Shown here piece by piece: positions 24,788-39,359 of a stretch of DNA of 64,000 nucleotides. The stretch is from assembly GCA_030949405.1 (NCBI GenBank), contig JAUZSN010000002.1:434001-498000 (forward strand), read 5' to 3'. The notes under the pieces are model-generated. The model was given only the letters and a program-made list of their open reading frames with translations, searched no databases and was not told the origin of the DNA. The stretch's first letter is position 1. Every line of letters begins with the position of its first letter. Made by a program: the position numbers and the translations under genes. The DNA is from Methylococcales bacterium. Its GTDB lineage: Bacteria > Pseudomonadota > Gammaproteobacteria > Methylococcales > Methylomonadaceae.

Positions 24788-27466
24788 ATGAAGAGTAATT
24801 TAACTGTGGCATCAGCCATCCAAAATGATATTGATTCAACCGAAACCCAAGAATGGCTAGATTCTTTGCAAGCTGTTCTGGAGAATGACGGCCACGAACG
24901 AGTTCATTTTTTAATTGAAAAGCTACTTGACTTAGCTAGAAAGGCAGGCTCAGATATTCCGTTTAGTGCGAATACCGCGTATTTAAATACCATTCCTGTT
25001 GCGCTTCAACCTCGCTTTCCTGGGGATACCTCAATTGAGCGAAAAATACGTTCTTATGTGCGTTGGAATGCGATGGTGATGGTGTTAAAAGCGAATAAGG
25101 GAACTAATGTGGGCGGTCATATCGCAAGCTTTGCTTCCTTGGCAACCTTATATGATGTCGGGCAAAATCATTTTTGGCATGGGGCATCGGATACGCATGG
25201 AGGCGATTTAATTTTCTTTCAAGGGCATTCATCTCCAGGAAACTACGCGCGTGAGTTTTTATTAGGACGATTGACTAAATCCCAAATGGATAGTTTTCGT
25301 AAAGAAGTCGATGGAAATGGGTTGTCGTCTTATCCTCATCCGTGGCTAATGCCCGATTTTTGGCAATTCCCAACGGTTTCTATGGGGTTAGGCCCTATTA
25401 TGGCGATTTATCAAGCTCGGTTTATGCGCTATATGCAAGGCCGTGATTTTATTGATATTAAAAATCGTAAAGTGTGGGCTTTTTTAGGGGATGGTGAAAC
25501 AGATGAGCCTGAGACTTTAGGCGCAATTGGGATGGCAGGGCGTGAAAAATTAGATAACCTTATCTTTTTGGTCAACTGTAATTTACAACGTTTAGATGGG
25601 CCTGTTCGGGGTAATGGAAAAATTATTCAAGAATTAGAGGGCGTTTTTCGTGGGGCAGGTTGGAATGTTATTAAGGTTGTTTGGGGGCGACGTTGGGATG
25701 CTTTATTAGAACGGGATAAAGAAGGCTTAATCAGTAAGCGGATGATGGAATGTGTTGATGGCGATTATCAAACTTTTAAATCTAAAGATGGGGCTTATGT
25801 TCGTAAACACTTTTTTAATACCCCTGAATTACAAACGTTAGTAGCCGATTTAACCAATCAAGATATTTGGGAGCTGAATCGAGGCGGGCATGATCCGATT
25901 AAAGTTTACTCAGCCTATCAAGCTGCTGCAAATCACAAAGGACAGCCGACGGTTATTTTAGCTAAAACGGTAAAAGGCTATGGAATGGGCGAATCGGGAC
26001 AGGCTCAAAATACCTCGCATCAACAAAAAAATATGAGTGTTGAATCATTACGGCGCTTTCGAGATAAATATGAACTGGCAGTAACCGATGCAGAATTAAA
26101 TGATTTACCGTATTTAACCTTTGAAGAGGGGTCAAAGGAACTTAATTATATGCGCCAAAAGCGGATGGATTTAGGGGGCTATTTACCTTCCAGACGAGAA
26201 AAAGCGAATACGTTGATTGTTCCAGAGCTTTCCGCGTTTAAAGGTTTATTAGCTTCAAGTCGAGAAGGGCATGATATATCGACGACTATGGCTTTTGTAA
26301 AGATTTTAAATATCTTGGTGAAAGATAAAAACATTGGCAAACAAATTGTACCGATTGTTCCTGATGAATCACGAACGTTTGGCATGGAAGGGATGTTTCG
26401 CCAACTGGGTATTTGGTCGCAAGTCGGTCAGCTTTATACGCCACAGGATGCCGAACAGTTAATGTTCTATAAGGAAGATAAAAAAGGGCAAGTATTACAA
26501 GAAGGGATTAATGAAGCGGGTGGTTTGTGTGATTGGATTGCGGCAGGAACGGCCTATTCAACGCATGGGGTCTCTATGGTTCCTTTTTTCATTTATTATT
26601 CGATGTTTGGTTTCCAGCGCGTGGCCGATTTGATTTGGGCGGCAGCCGATCAACGGACACGAGGGTTTTTATTAGGTGCAACAGCGGGTAGAACCACATT
26701 AAATGGCGAGGGTTTGCAACATGAAGATGGGCATAGTCATGTTTTTGCGGCAACCGTTCCTAATTGTATTACCTATGATCCGACATTTTCTTTTGAATTA
26801 GCGGTTATTATTCAAGATGGATTAAGACGGATGTACGCAGAACAGGAAGATGTGTTTTATTACATCACGGTGATGAATGAAAATTATGCCCATCCTGCTT
26901 TACCCGAAGGCGTTGAGACTCATATTTTAAAAGGGATGTATTTATATCAAGCTGCTGCGGAATCAGATTCATTGAAAGTTGAATTATTAGGGTCGGGGGT
27001 TATTTTTAATGAAGTTATTTATGCCGCTGAATTATTACAAAATGATTGGAACATTCATGCCGATTTATGGAGCTGTCCCAGTTTTACAGAACTTGCGCGG
27101 GATGCTCAAAACTGTGAACGTTGGAATCGTTTAAATCCAACGAAAACGCCTAAACAGTCTCATGTTGAAAAATGTTTAGTGAACGAAAACTCACCTGTTG
27201 TTATTGCCAGTGATTATATTCGGGCGTATCCCGAACAAATACGTGCTTATGTTGCGTCACCTCTGACTGTTTTAGGGACAGATGGCTTTGGTCGTTCCGA
27301 TACGCGTGAAAATTTGCGTAGCTTTTTTGAGGTGAATCGTTATCATGTGGTCATTGCCGCGTTAAAAAGTTTGGCTGATATGGGGAAATTTGAACAGGCT
27401 AAAGTTGAGGTCGCTATTGCTAAATATGATATTGATCCGAATAAAACGGCCCCGTGGTTAATGTAA
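24788..27466 (+). CDS. aceE: Pyruvate dehydrogenase E1 component, homodimeric type
   Basis: AceE decarboxylates pyruvate with thiamine diphosphate and acetylates the lipoyl group of E2. The 892-aa length and sequence fit the homodimeric gammaproteobacterial type. The ThDP-binding stretch runs from GDGETDEPETLGAIGMAGRE to NCNLQRLDGPVRGN, at about residues 234-275. SFASLATLYDVGQNHFW and the GGDLIFFQGHSSPGNYAREF active-site region are also present. It is followed by aceF after a 15-nt gap and forms an operon with it. The E3 gene lpdA is elsewhere, at 7189. Confidence 0.97.
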   Translation: MKSNLTVASAIQNDIDSTETQEWLDSLQAVLENDGHERVHFLIEKLLDLARKAGSDIPFSANTAYLNTIPVALQPRFPGDTSIERKIRSYVRWNAMVMVLKANKGTNVGGHIASFASLATLYDVGQNHFWHGASDTHGGDLIFFQGHSSPGNYAREFLLGRLTKSQMDSFRKEVDGNGLSSYPHPWLMPDFWQFPTVSMGLGPIMAIYQARFMRYMQGRDFIDIKNRKVWAFLGDGETDEPETLGAIGMAGREKLDNLIFLVNCNLQRLDGPVRGNGKIIQELEGVFRGAGWNVIKVVWGRRWDALLERDKEGLISKRMMECVDGDYQTFKSKDGAYVRKHFFNTPELQTLVADLTNQDIWELNRGGHDPIKVYSAYQAAANHKGQPTVILAKTVKGYGMGESGQAQNTSHQQKNMSVESLRRFRDKYELAVTDAELNDLPYLTFEEGSKELNYMRQKRMDLGGYLPSRREKANTLIVPELSAFKGLLASSREGHDISTTMAFVKILNILVKDKNIGKQIVPIVPDESRTFGMEGMFRQLGIWSQVGQLYTPQDAEQLMFYKEDKKGQVLQEGINEAGGLCDWIAAGTAYSTHGVSMVPFFIYYSMFGFQRVADLIWAAADQRTRGFLLGATAGRTTLNGEGLQHEDGHSHVFAATVPNCITYDPTFSFELAVIIQDGLRRMYAEQEDVFYYITVMNENYAHPALPEGVETHILKGMYLYQAAAESDSLKVELLGSGVIFNEVIYAAELLQNDWNIHADLWSCPSFTELARDAQNCERWNRLNPTKTPKQSHVEKCLVNENSPVVIASDYIRAYPEQIRAYVASPLTVLGTDGFGRSDTRENLRSFFEVNRYHVVIAALKSLADMGKFEQAKVEVAIAKYDIDPNKTAPWLM

Positions 27467-27481
27467 CTATAAAGGATGATG

Positions 27482-28777
27482 ATGAGTGAAATAATTGAAT
27501 TAAAAGTTCCTGATATAGGTAATGTTGCCGAAGTTGAAGTCATTGAGGTTTCTATTCAACCCGGTGATGTGGTTGAGGTAGAGCAGTCTTTGTTAGTGAT
27601 GGAAACAGATAAAGCCTCTATGGAATTACCTGCGATTGCTGCGGGGACTGTCCAAGAAGTTAAGATTAAAGTTGGAGATAAAGTTTCTGAAGGGACTGTC
27701 GTTGCAACGTTGTTGGTCAATGTCGAAGCAGAGAGTTCAATTGACTCGTCTACGACGGCTAATGAGGTTAAAGAAGCGTCGGTTGCTGTTGAACCGTCAC
27801 CTCCTGTTGTGATTGATGCACCTAAAGTAAATATGGCGACTGTAATGAACGAGGTTACAACATCGACGCATAGCCATGCTACACCTGGGGTTAGACGATT
27901 TGCTAGAGAGCTGGGTGTTGATTTATCGTTGATGGCATCGGGCAATGGACGTAAAGGGCGAATTTTAAAGGATGACGTTAAAAATTTCGTTAAGCAATCG
28001 TTAGCGACTAAGCATACTGAGGTTAATAATACAGGGTCAGGTATTCCTGCTTTACCTGTGGTTGATTTTTCTAAATTTGGGGAAACGGAAGAAAAACCGT
28101 TAACTAAAATTCAACGGTTAACAGGGAAGCATTTAAGTTGTAATTGGCTTAATTTGCCGATGGTAACTCAGCATGAAGAGGCTGATATTACTGAGATGGA
28201 AGCTTTTAGAAAAGCGTTAAACAGTGAGCAAGTAGCGGCTAATAAAGTTAAAGTGACACCACTAGCGTTTATTATTAAAGCGGTGTTGGCTGCGATGAAA
28301 GTCTATCCTCAGTTTAATAGTTCTTTATCATCGGATGGTGAGCGTTTAATTTATAAAAAGTATTTTAATATCGGAATTGCGGTGGATACACCTAATGGGC
28401 TTGTTGTTCCCGTTATAAAAGAGGCCGATCAAAAAAGTATTTTAGAGTTAGTTGATTCCATGAGAACCTTAAGTGCTAAAGCGCGAGAAGGGAAATTATC
28501 AGCGAGCGATATGCAAGGGGGCTGTTTTACTATTTCCAGTTTAGGAGGAATTGGTGGAACTGGGTTTACGCCGATTGTTAATGCGCCTGAAGTGGCTATT
28601 TTAGGAATTGCAAAAGCAGCCATGAAACCTGTTTGGGATGGAAGTGACTTTATTCCCAGATTAATACTGCCCTTGGACTTAACCTATGACCATCGTGTTA
28701 TAGATGGGGCTGACGGCGCACGGTTTGTCGTGACGGTTGCTAAGTATTTACAGGATATACGTCGATTGTTGTTATAA
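27482..28777 (+). CDS. aceF: Dihydrolipoyllysine acetyltransferase (E2) with one lipoyl domain
   Basis: AceF is the core of the pyruvate dehydrogenase complex. The single lipoyl domain is at residues 1-75 with the lipoylated K44 in METDKASMEL. After an Ala/Val/Pro-containing linker comes the peripheral-subunit-binding domain (TPGVRRFARELGVDLSLMA). The catalytic domain ends with the active-site DHRVIDGADGARF. Three ATGs in a row are possible, at 27476, 27479 and 27482. AAAGG at 27471-27475 favours the third (431 aa). Many gammaproteobacterial AceF proteins have two or three lipoyl domains, so this is a short form. Confidence 0.95.
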   Translation: MSEIIELKVPDIGNVAEVEVIEVSIQPGDVVEVEQSLLVMETDKASMELPAIAAGTVQEVKIKVGDKVSEGTVVATLLVNVEAESSIDSSTTANEVKEASVAVEPSPPVVIDAPKVNMATVMNEVTTSTHSHATPGVRRFARELGVDLSLMASGNGRKGRILKDDVKNFVKQSLATKHTEVNNTGSGIPALPVVDFSKFGETEEKPLTKIQRLTGKHLSCNWLNLPMVTQHEEADITEMEAFRKALNSEQVAANKVKVTPLAFIIKAVLAAMKVYPQFNSSLSSDGERLIYKKYFNIGIAVDTPNGLVVPVIKEADQKSILELVDSMRTLSAKAREGKLSASDMQGGCFTISSLGGIGGTGFTPIVNAPEVAILGIAKAAMKPVWDGSDFIPRLILPLDLTYDHRVIDGADGARFVVTVAKYLQDIRRLLL

Positions 28778-28835
28778 CTTGACTTATATTTAGATACTTG
28801 CATCGGGCGGAAACTATTTAAGGTTAGACTAAAAG

Positions 28836-28865
28836 CTGGAGTATAAACTGTGTTTTGTATTCCAG
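28836..28865 (+). terminator. Possible terminator hairpin after aceF
   Basis: CTGGAGTA and TATTCCAG form an 8-bp stem with one G-U pair and a 14-nt loop. The tail ACTTTAGTTTTG is only partly T-rich. Confidence 0.4.
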
Positions 28866-28899
28866 ACTTTAGTTTTGAAAATCATTCATATTTCATTTT

Positions 28900-30195
28900 T
28901 TAGAGATCCTCTTCTCGTTGAATCATTTTATGAATTCGCCTAACGCCAAAAGCAACCATGAGTAATACTAAAGGAATTGAAAACCCAGAAACAACGTCAG
29001 GCTCGATGTTCCAGCCTATTTTTTTTAATGCCGTACTCATAGAACCGATTAAACTCACGACATAGGTTGTAATGGCAACAATAGAAACCCCCTCAACCGT
29101 TTCTTGTAAGCGTAATTGCATTTTTGCGCGTAAATCCATAGAAGTTAATAAGGCTTGATTTTGTCGTTCTATGCTCATATCGACGCGTGTACGTAACAAT
29201 TGACTGGTATTACTAATACGTTTTGAAAGGCGTAAAAACCGTTTGTCCGTCATTTGGCAGGTATTAATCGCAGGTTCTAAACGCCGCTTCATAAACTCCC
29301 CGATGGTTTGAATTCCCTGAATTCTATTTTCACGCAAATCGGCAATTCGTTGTCTAACCAACTTATAATAAGCATTGGCAGCCCCAAAACGAAAATGATT
29401 ATTAGAAATATGATGCTCAATTTCAGCGGCCAAGGTGGTGAGTTCATCTAATAAAACGCTATCATCCCGATCATCTTGGGACATGGCTTTCGTAATTTCC
29501 AATAAGCGTTGATCGCTCTGATTAATTTTAGGGGTTAATTGTTTAGCAATGGGAAAGGCTAATAAGGCCATCACGCGATACACTTCAATCTCAAATAATC
29601 GTTGTAATAAGCGTCCTGCCTGTTGTTTTTTCAAACTATAATCAATAATTAAAAAACGACTAAAGCCATCGACATGAATTCTAAAATCAGTAAACGCTCT
29701 TGCTGCTCCACCTGATACCTCCGCGCCTACAACAGGATTATTAGAAAAATAACTTGAAATAGTTTCCAAACTCAATGATTTTTCAGTGGGTGTTATGACC
29801 GTTGCGTGGGTTGATACCATGATTTTTCCAGGTAACTGTGCCAGCCAATCCACAGGAACATGTTCTAATGCGGGGGATTCAAAAGGGTCGTCTAAACTAT
29901 TAGCCACATAAAAGGTATAACAAATAAATTCCGCATGTTGTTCCCAGCGAAGTTGAAAGGCATCAAAGGCCGCTGAAAAATGATCGGCCTCTTTATTCGG
30001 TGGAGTGACTCCAAATCGCTCACACAATAAATCTAAGTGATGTCGTGCTTGTAGTTTTTCATCAGGCGTTAAGAATAATGCTAAGTGACTGCAACGAACA
30101 GGCAGTTCTAAAATCACCGAAGCACGCGCATGAACCTCATTATGTAAGGTAAAGCGTTGCGTATGATTATCAGGCAAAGGAAATAAGGTTGCCAC
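28900..30195 (-). CDS. DUF3422 family protein with two C-terminal membrane helices
   Basis: The 431-aa protein begins LPDNHTQRFTLHNEVHARAS, a hallmark of DUF3422. A long soluble region follows with predicted coiled-coil stretches (NHFRFGAANAYYKLVRQRIA). It ends with two hydrophobic helices (VSIVAITTYVVSLIGSM and FSIPLVLLMVAFGVRRI). The layout suggests an inner-membrane protein with a large cytoplasmic head. The function of the family is unknown. It converges on aceF and stands alone. Confidence 0.88.
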   Translation of the reverse strand: MATLFPLPDNHTQRFTLHNEVHARASVILELPVRCSHLALFLTPDEKLQARHHLDLLCERFGVTPPNKEADHFSAAFDAFQLRWEQHAEFICYTFYVANSLDDPFESPALEHVPVDWLAQLPGKIMVSTHATVITPTEKSLSLETISSYFSNNPVVGAEVSGGAARAFTDFRIHVDGFSRFLIIDYSLKKQQAGRLLQRLFEIEVYRVMALLAFPIAKQLTPKINQSDQRLLEITKAMSQDDRDDSVLLDELTTLAAEIEHHISNNHFRFGAANAYYKLVRQRIADLRENRIQGIQTIGEFMKRRLEPAINTCQMTDKRFLRLSKRISNTSQLLRTRVDMSIERQNQALLTSMDLRAKMQLRLQETVEGVSIVAITTYVVSLIGSMSTALKKIGWNIEPDVVSGFSIPLVLLMVAFGVRRIHKMIQREEDL

Positions 30196-31094
30196 AAGTG
30201 TCCTTAAGTGATTAAAAATAGACTAATTGTAAGTAAAAACTAAAGCGAATAAAAGCCCGCTTGTATTATGAGTCCTCCTTTATTCTCATTATAATAGACT
30301 TGTTCTTCTAAATAAAATATATTAAAATCAATTGCTTATATATACTTGATAACACTCACAATCAGTTGATACAGCCTAATAAATAAACTTTAAATTAAAT
30401 TATTAAAAATAATAAATAAGCTTTATAATAAATTTCTATAAAAAATAAAAATCAAAGTATAACATGAAAATAAAAGAAATTTTACCAAGAATTTATGATG
30501 ATAGACAGTTAAGAGCTTTAACAGGATTAAAAACAGAACATTTTATTTTACTATTATCTCTATTTGAAAAGACCCTTATTGAAGATCAAAAATAAAAACA
30601 TGAAAATAAAGAAAGAAAATACGGTAGTGGTTTAGATAGCACATTAAAAACACCCGCAGACAAATTATTATTTATATTAAATTATATGAAGTGCTATTCT
30701 ACTTTCGATCACTTAGGGTTTTCTTTTAATATGAATAAATCATGCGCTCATACTCATGTATACAAATTATTTCCAATTTTAATAAAGACGTTAGATATAT
30801 TTAATGTTTTACCTGCAACAAGTTTTTCAACCCCTGAAGAAATGCAGCAGGCTTTTGGCGGAGTTCAAACATTGATAATAGATACTACAGAGCGTGCTGT
30901 ACAACGCCCTAGTGACTATGAAGAACAAAATGAATTTTACAGTGGTAAAAAAAACAGCATACAATTAAAAATACCACTATAGCTTCTTTAGGTCATTTAA
31001 TTTTATATATTGGGGTTAGTTTTCCAGGTAAAAATCATGATTATGGAATGTTTAAAAAAGAATTTAATCCAGAATTAAATTGGTTTAGTAATTT

Positions 31095-32796
31095 GGCTAC
31101 CAATTTAAGACGGGACATCCAGCAATTTCAAAGGGTTAGAAAACACACGCTTTCGACTATTTCTAGGAAGCGGTAACTCGCCCATTTCATTCAGTAGCCA
31201 TGAAAACAAGTCTGGAAACTCGGTATCAAATAAACGCATGGCGGCGGTTGTGCCATCCTCACGTTTGATTCCGTAGTTATGAATGACCGTCAACGCGTTT
31301 AATCGCTTTTTATTCAAACCTCGCCCATTGCGATACATTTGCGATAAACAGCCATTTCGCCCTTCCACCGCAGATGAACTGCGTTGAAACTGCCTTGCCA
31401 TATGCTCCGCCAATGTTAGCCATCGCTGCATTTCACTGATTGATAACTTTGCACTAAATGGGTCTGATTTGAGCTTATCAGACGCGGTTTCCCAAGCTTT
31501 TCGATAGTTTTCCTTTGACCTGCGGCTTTTAGTTTGTTCCATTTTCTGATGCCAATAAACAACGGGTAATAATGTTGTGGTCAACCAATATTCGGTATCC
31601 GCATCAAGCCCCAAATTTTGCAAGGTTTCGCGTACCCAAAGCCACCAAAAACTGATGGATACCGCTAACGGTTTTATTTGATTACGAAACTTTTTCATCA
31701 CGCCTTTATGATCGTTAATCCCTTGTTTTTCCGCTATTTTTTCAAAGGCTCGCGCTCTTAACTCTAGCAACTTCTCAACCTGTTCCGCATCGTTTCTACG
31801 ACTATCATTGAGTGAAAAAGGATGAACTTCATCCGCAATCCCTTGTAAGTTTTCGTGATAATCTGTTTGTATTTTTTTGGCTTCTTCAAGCTCTTTTTCA
31901 GCCGTTATCCGTGTTGTTTTAAGTCCAATAATTTTCTGCATCGTTGCCGTTTTAGAAACAGTAGACTCTGCGGTTTGCGCTGCTTGCCGCTGTTTTTCAG
32001 CCCTTGCTGCACGCCTGCCGATTTTCGCGCCTAACCAGCGACTCATATCTTGTTGAGCATGAAAAATATCTGCCCCCGATTCGCACTTAAACCCCGTCAC
32101 TGCCATTTTTATCAACGCCTTAGCGCGATCACTAATCGCATGATTAACCTCAATGCCTAATGATTCTAATCGTGGCGAAACCTTTTTATACCAAGTATCG
32201 TAGCACCTATCATCGCTAATATCTTCCAACAAAAGATAGCCAGAACGTAAGTCCATTAAAACTAAAATCATAAAGTTGCCGAAAAAGTCTCATCCAGCCC
32301 AGCAACAACTTTACGTGTTTGTTTTTTCACACTTTTTCGCATTCTTGCTGAAACTGCGGCAATAAGACTTCCATTTTATTGATTTGAGTCCGCAGTGCGT
32401 CGGGTGATACGCCCACATGGGTGTCAATCCGTATCATTTTAAAAAACAGCGATAAAGTCTCTGCACCTACGCCTGCCTTTAATCCAAAGACATACAAGGC
32501 GGAAAACACCATTAATCTTTGCCAAGAACTACCTGCCTCGGTTTCCCATAATGATGATTCAGGATGTCGATTTCGCTTTGTTTGCGCTTGACGATGACGA
32601 TGCACACTGCTTTTTGAGCGACCAACAATTGAAGCTAAGTTACGAACAGTTTGCTTGCCTGTTGTTGTAATTTCAGCGATAATTGCGTGACTAGCTGCGC
32701 GTATTTTCTATGTTGTTCTGTTTTTTTAGTCATTAACCTATGATACAAGAATATCGCAGTTAGTTCTTTATTTTGTCCCGTCTTAAGTTGGTAGCC
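31095..32796 (-). mobile_element. Inserted IS with DUF6399-type transposase and 8-bp target duplication
   Basis: The element is 1702 bp. It ends in 22-bp terminal inverted repeats with one mismatch: GGCTACCAATTTAAGACGG on the left and the complement of GTCTTAAGTTGGTAGCC on the right. AGTAATTT flanks it directly on both sides (31087-31094 and 32797-32804), a clear 8-bp target-site duplication that proves insertion into the older IS. Confidence 0.92.
31105..32733 (-). pseudogene. DUF6399-domain DDE transposase, frameshifted
   Basis: The main open part (31105-32271) encodes 388 aa. Its start, MILVLMDLRSGYLLLEDISD, should be preceded by GLDETFFGNF, but a T-run is one base short there. A second upstream part (32327-32605) gives RMHRHRQ-like sequence and the segment KAGVGAETLSLFFKMIRIDT. 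A possible N-terminus starts at 32733 (MTKKTEQHRK) in yet another frame. Acidic residues in GLDE, ISDRAKALIK and SSSAVEGRNG look like a D-D-E triad, so DUF6399 here is a DDE transposase. Two or three indels make it inactive. Confidence 0.72.
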
Positions 32797-33144
32797 AGTA
32801 ATTTTAATATATTTATTGATTTAGGTTATTTGGGGTTTAATAATGAATATAAAACTAATTCGGTAAATATTCCTCATAAAAAACCAAATAAATCTAAGCA
32901 TAATCCAAACCCAACATTAACTGAAAAACAAAAAAAAGAAAACAAAGAGATGAGTCGTGAAAGAGTCATTGTTGAGCATGTAATCGGTGGAATGAAAAGA
33001 TATAGATGTCTAGTTGACAAGTTTAGAAATAAAAAAGAAGGTGTAAAAGATTTATTTTCTTTTTTAGCGGCTATCCTATGGAATTTTAACATGATATATT
33101 AACTTCTTCTTAAAGAACAAGTCTAATGATAAATTTCTACGCCA

Positions 33145-33630
33145 ATGACCCAATTAATTAATATTTCTATTGCCGAGCAACAGCTTACTTTAATAAAAAA
33201 TAACCAATTGATACGGCAGTATTCAGTTTCAACCGCAAAAAATGGAGTAGGGCAGACGATGGGGAGTGGCTGTACTCCATTAGGTTTACATCGAATTCGT
33301 GCCAAAATAGGCGCGGGGGAACCTTTAAAGAGCGTTTTTATTGGGAGACGAGTAACTGGTGAGGTTTACTCGACTGAATTAGCTAAAAAATACCCCCAGC
33401 GTGACTGGATTCTAAGTCGTATTTTATGGCTTGGTGGGTTAGAGGCGCGTAAAAATCGCTATGGTGACATGGATACAACTTGGCGTTATATTTATATTCA
33501 TGGGTGTCCAGACCATTTATTACAGGGAAAACCTGAGTCGCATGGCTGTATTAGAATGAAAAATGCAGACATTATTGAGCTGTTTGAATGGGTTGATACG
33601 CAAACACAGGTCTATATTGATAAGGACTGA
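33145..33630 (+). CDS. Small L,D-transpeptidase (YkuD domain), no signal peptide
   Basis: The 161-aa protein is a bare YkuD domain. It begins INISIAEQQLTLIKNNQLIR and carries the catalytic signature IHGCPDHLLQGKPESHGCIR, with the nucleophile Cys in SHGCIR. It lacks a signal peptide and LysM. Related short proteins include the DpaA/YafK-like and YbiS-like families, which cut or form links between peptidoglycan and lipoprotein. Export is unexplained. It lies between the nested IS and the rrn operon promoters, with no operon partner. Confidence 0.85.
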   Translation: MTQLINISIAEQQLTLIKNNQLIRQYSVSTAKNGVGQTMGSGCTPLGLHRIRAKIGAGEPLKSVFIGRRVTGEVYSTELAKKYPQRDWILSRILWLGGLEARKNRYGDMDTTWRYIYIHGCPDHLLQGKPESHGCIRMKNADIIELFEWVDTQTQVYIDKD

Positions 33631-33876
33631 TCTATATATAGAGTAGGGAGGGCGTAAATTTTTATAACTAATTTAAGCAGGGTTGTAAAGATTTAAGGGG
33701 GTATGCTGAATAAAAAGATATGAAATTTTAGCTATTTTTCGGTTTAAGTAAAAAATTAAACGTAATTAAGAACGGATATAGGGCTTGTTTGCATCGCTAA
33801 AGTAAAAATAAAGCGAACCTAACTTGTTGAAAAATAAATGATTGGTTAAAAACATCAAATAAAAGTAAAAATAAAG

Positions 33877-33904
33877 TTGACGAAAAGAAAAGAGACTGTA
33901 TAAT
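33877..33904 (+). promoter_or_regulatory. rrn promoter P1
   Basis: TTGACG at 33877 and TATAAT at 33899-33904 have a 16-bp spacer, about 340 bp upstream of 16S. Confidence 0.75.
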
Positions 33905-33970
33905 ACGCCTTTCTTTCAGCAACACACCGTTTCGGGAAGAAATTAAGGAAAAAGAATTTTCAACAAGGTG

Positions 33971-33999
33971 TTGACAAAAAACGAACATTAAGTTATAAT
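33971..33999 (+). promoter_or_regulatory. rrn promoter P2 (consensus)
   Basis: TTGACA at 33971-33976 and TATAAT at 33994-33999 have a 17-bp spacer. This is a perfect sigma-70 promoter, as expected for a strong rRNA operon. Confidence 0.9.
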
Positions 34000-34060
34000 G
34001 GTTGGCTCACTAAGGAGAGTTAATTAACTCTTTGAAGTGATTAAGAACCTCGGTTCTTAC

Positions 34061-34070
34061 GCTCTTTAAC
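34061..34070 (+). promoter_or_regulatory. boxA antitermination element of the rrn leader
   Basis: GCTCTTTAAC matches the conserved boxA core bound by NusB-NusE, which keeps RNA polymerase from stopping early in rRNA genes. Confidence 0.75.
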
Positions 34071-34244
34071 AAGTAAATCGAAATAATTTGTGTGGGTACT
34101 TGTGCTTGGATATTAAGTTTGTAAAAAATATTCGAGACAGTATTTACACTGAACAATCATTCATTTGAATGTTTACGTTTAATTCTGAATCGAGTCAAGA
34201 TTTTTTGGTTGGTTTATCTTTATAAAATCAACAAATGCAAGTTT

Positions 34245-35783
<1,539 letters not shown>

Positions 35784-35849
35784 CAAAATGACTTATGTTA
35801 AGCATGAGTACTCACAACAAATTATTTCGGTTTAAAGCAACAGACGATT

Positions 35850-35926
<77 letters not shown>

Positions 35927-35989
35927 ATTTATAGATAATTTTAAGGATGGAAAATAAGTTTTTCATCTCTATTTGTGTCTGTATCTATT

Positions 35990-36065
35990 GGGGCTATAGC
36001 TCAGCTGGGAGAGCACCTGCCTTGCACGCAGGGGGTCTGCGGTTCGATCCCGCATAGCTCCACCA
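35990..36065 (+). tRNA. alaT: tRNA-Ala (TGC)
   Basis: A 76-nt cloverleaf starts GGGGCTATAGCTCAG and has a CTTGCAC anticodon loop (anticodon TGC), a GGTTCGATCC T-arm and an encoded CCA end. It is the second spacer tRNA. Confidence 0.97.
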
Positions 36066-36121
36066 TTTCTATAAGATTTCACACGAGATTTTATAGAATT
36101 GGTAACGTTTGTTATTAATAA

Positions 36122-36131
36122 GCTCTTTAAA
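36122..36131 (+). promoter_or_regulatory. boxA-like element before 23S
   Basis: GCTCTTTAAA in the spacer repeats the boxA core seen in the leader, as in other gammaproteobacterial rrn operons. Confidence 0.6.
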
Positions 36132-36318
36132 AATTTGGAAATCTGTAACTATAGTGTTTATCTTTATTATAAGGATAAATATTTTAAAACGAGTTAAACA
36201 ATGGATTAATTTTTATAATTAAACTGTTGAATAATGAGTTCTCAAGCAGAAAAAAGCGAAAATGTTAGCGAACCCGTATAACGTTAAATAAGCCTTAACA
36301 GACTTATTGGGGTTATAT

Positions 36319-39224
<2,906 letters not shown>

Positions 39225-39359
39225 TATAACACCCAATCAGTTTGGGTCGTTATTGGAAGTTAACATGCTTTTAAAGCGAAGAGAATTGATACAGATTTCC
39301 AACTCAATGCAACAGAGCTGCATTGATTGATAATAAGTGAGTTACTTATTACACCAAAT

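Larger units (their letters stand above)
30464..33102 (+). pseudogene. DDE_Tnp_4 (IS5-type) transposase, interrupted
   Basis: The first part (from ATG 30464) reads MKIKEILPRIYDDRQLRALT, hits an in-frame TAA after LIEDQK, and resumes YGSGLDSTLKTPADKLLFIL. The first catalytic Asp is in TLIIDTTERAVQRP. A missing base in an A8 run near 30950 shifts the frame before TIASLGHLILYIGVSFPGKN. The second IS is inserted at WFSN (31094). After it come FIDLGYLGFNNEYK, with the second catalytic Asp, and ERVIVEHVIGGMKRYRCLVD, with the catalytic Glu. The whole gene is inactive. Confidence 0.8.
30295..33125 (+). mobile_element. IS5-type element (DDE_Tnp_4), split by a second IS
   Basis: Outer ends are TAGACTTGTTCTT (30295-30307) and its inverted copy AAGAACAAGTCTA (33113-33125). 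Without the inserted 1702-bp IS and its 8-bp duplication the element is about 1.12 kb, a normal size. The transposase continues on both sides of the insertion. It is dead because of the insertion, a stop codon and a frameshift. Confidence 0.78.

Noticed and set aside
27556-27945. 129-aa minus-strand frame inside aceF
   Set aside because: Antisense to a well-supported gene with no signs of its own.
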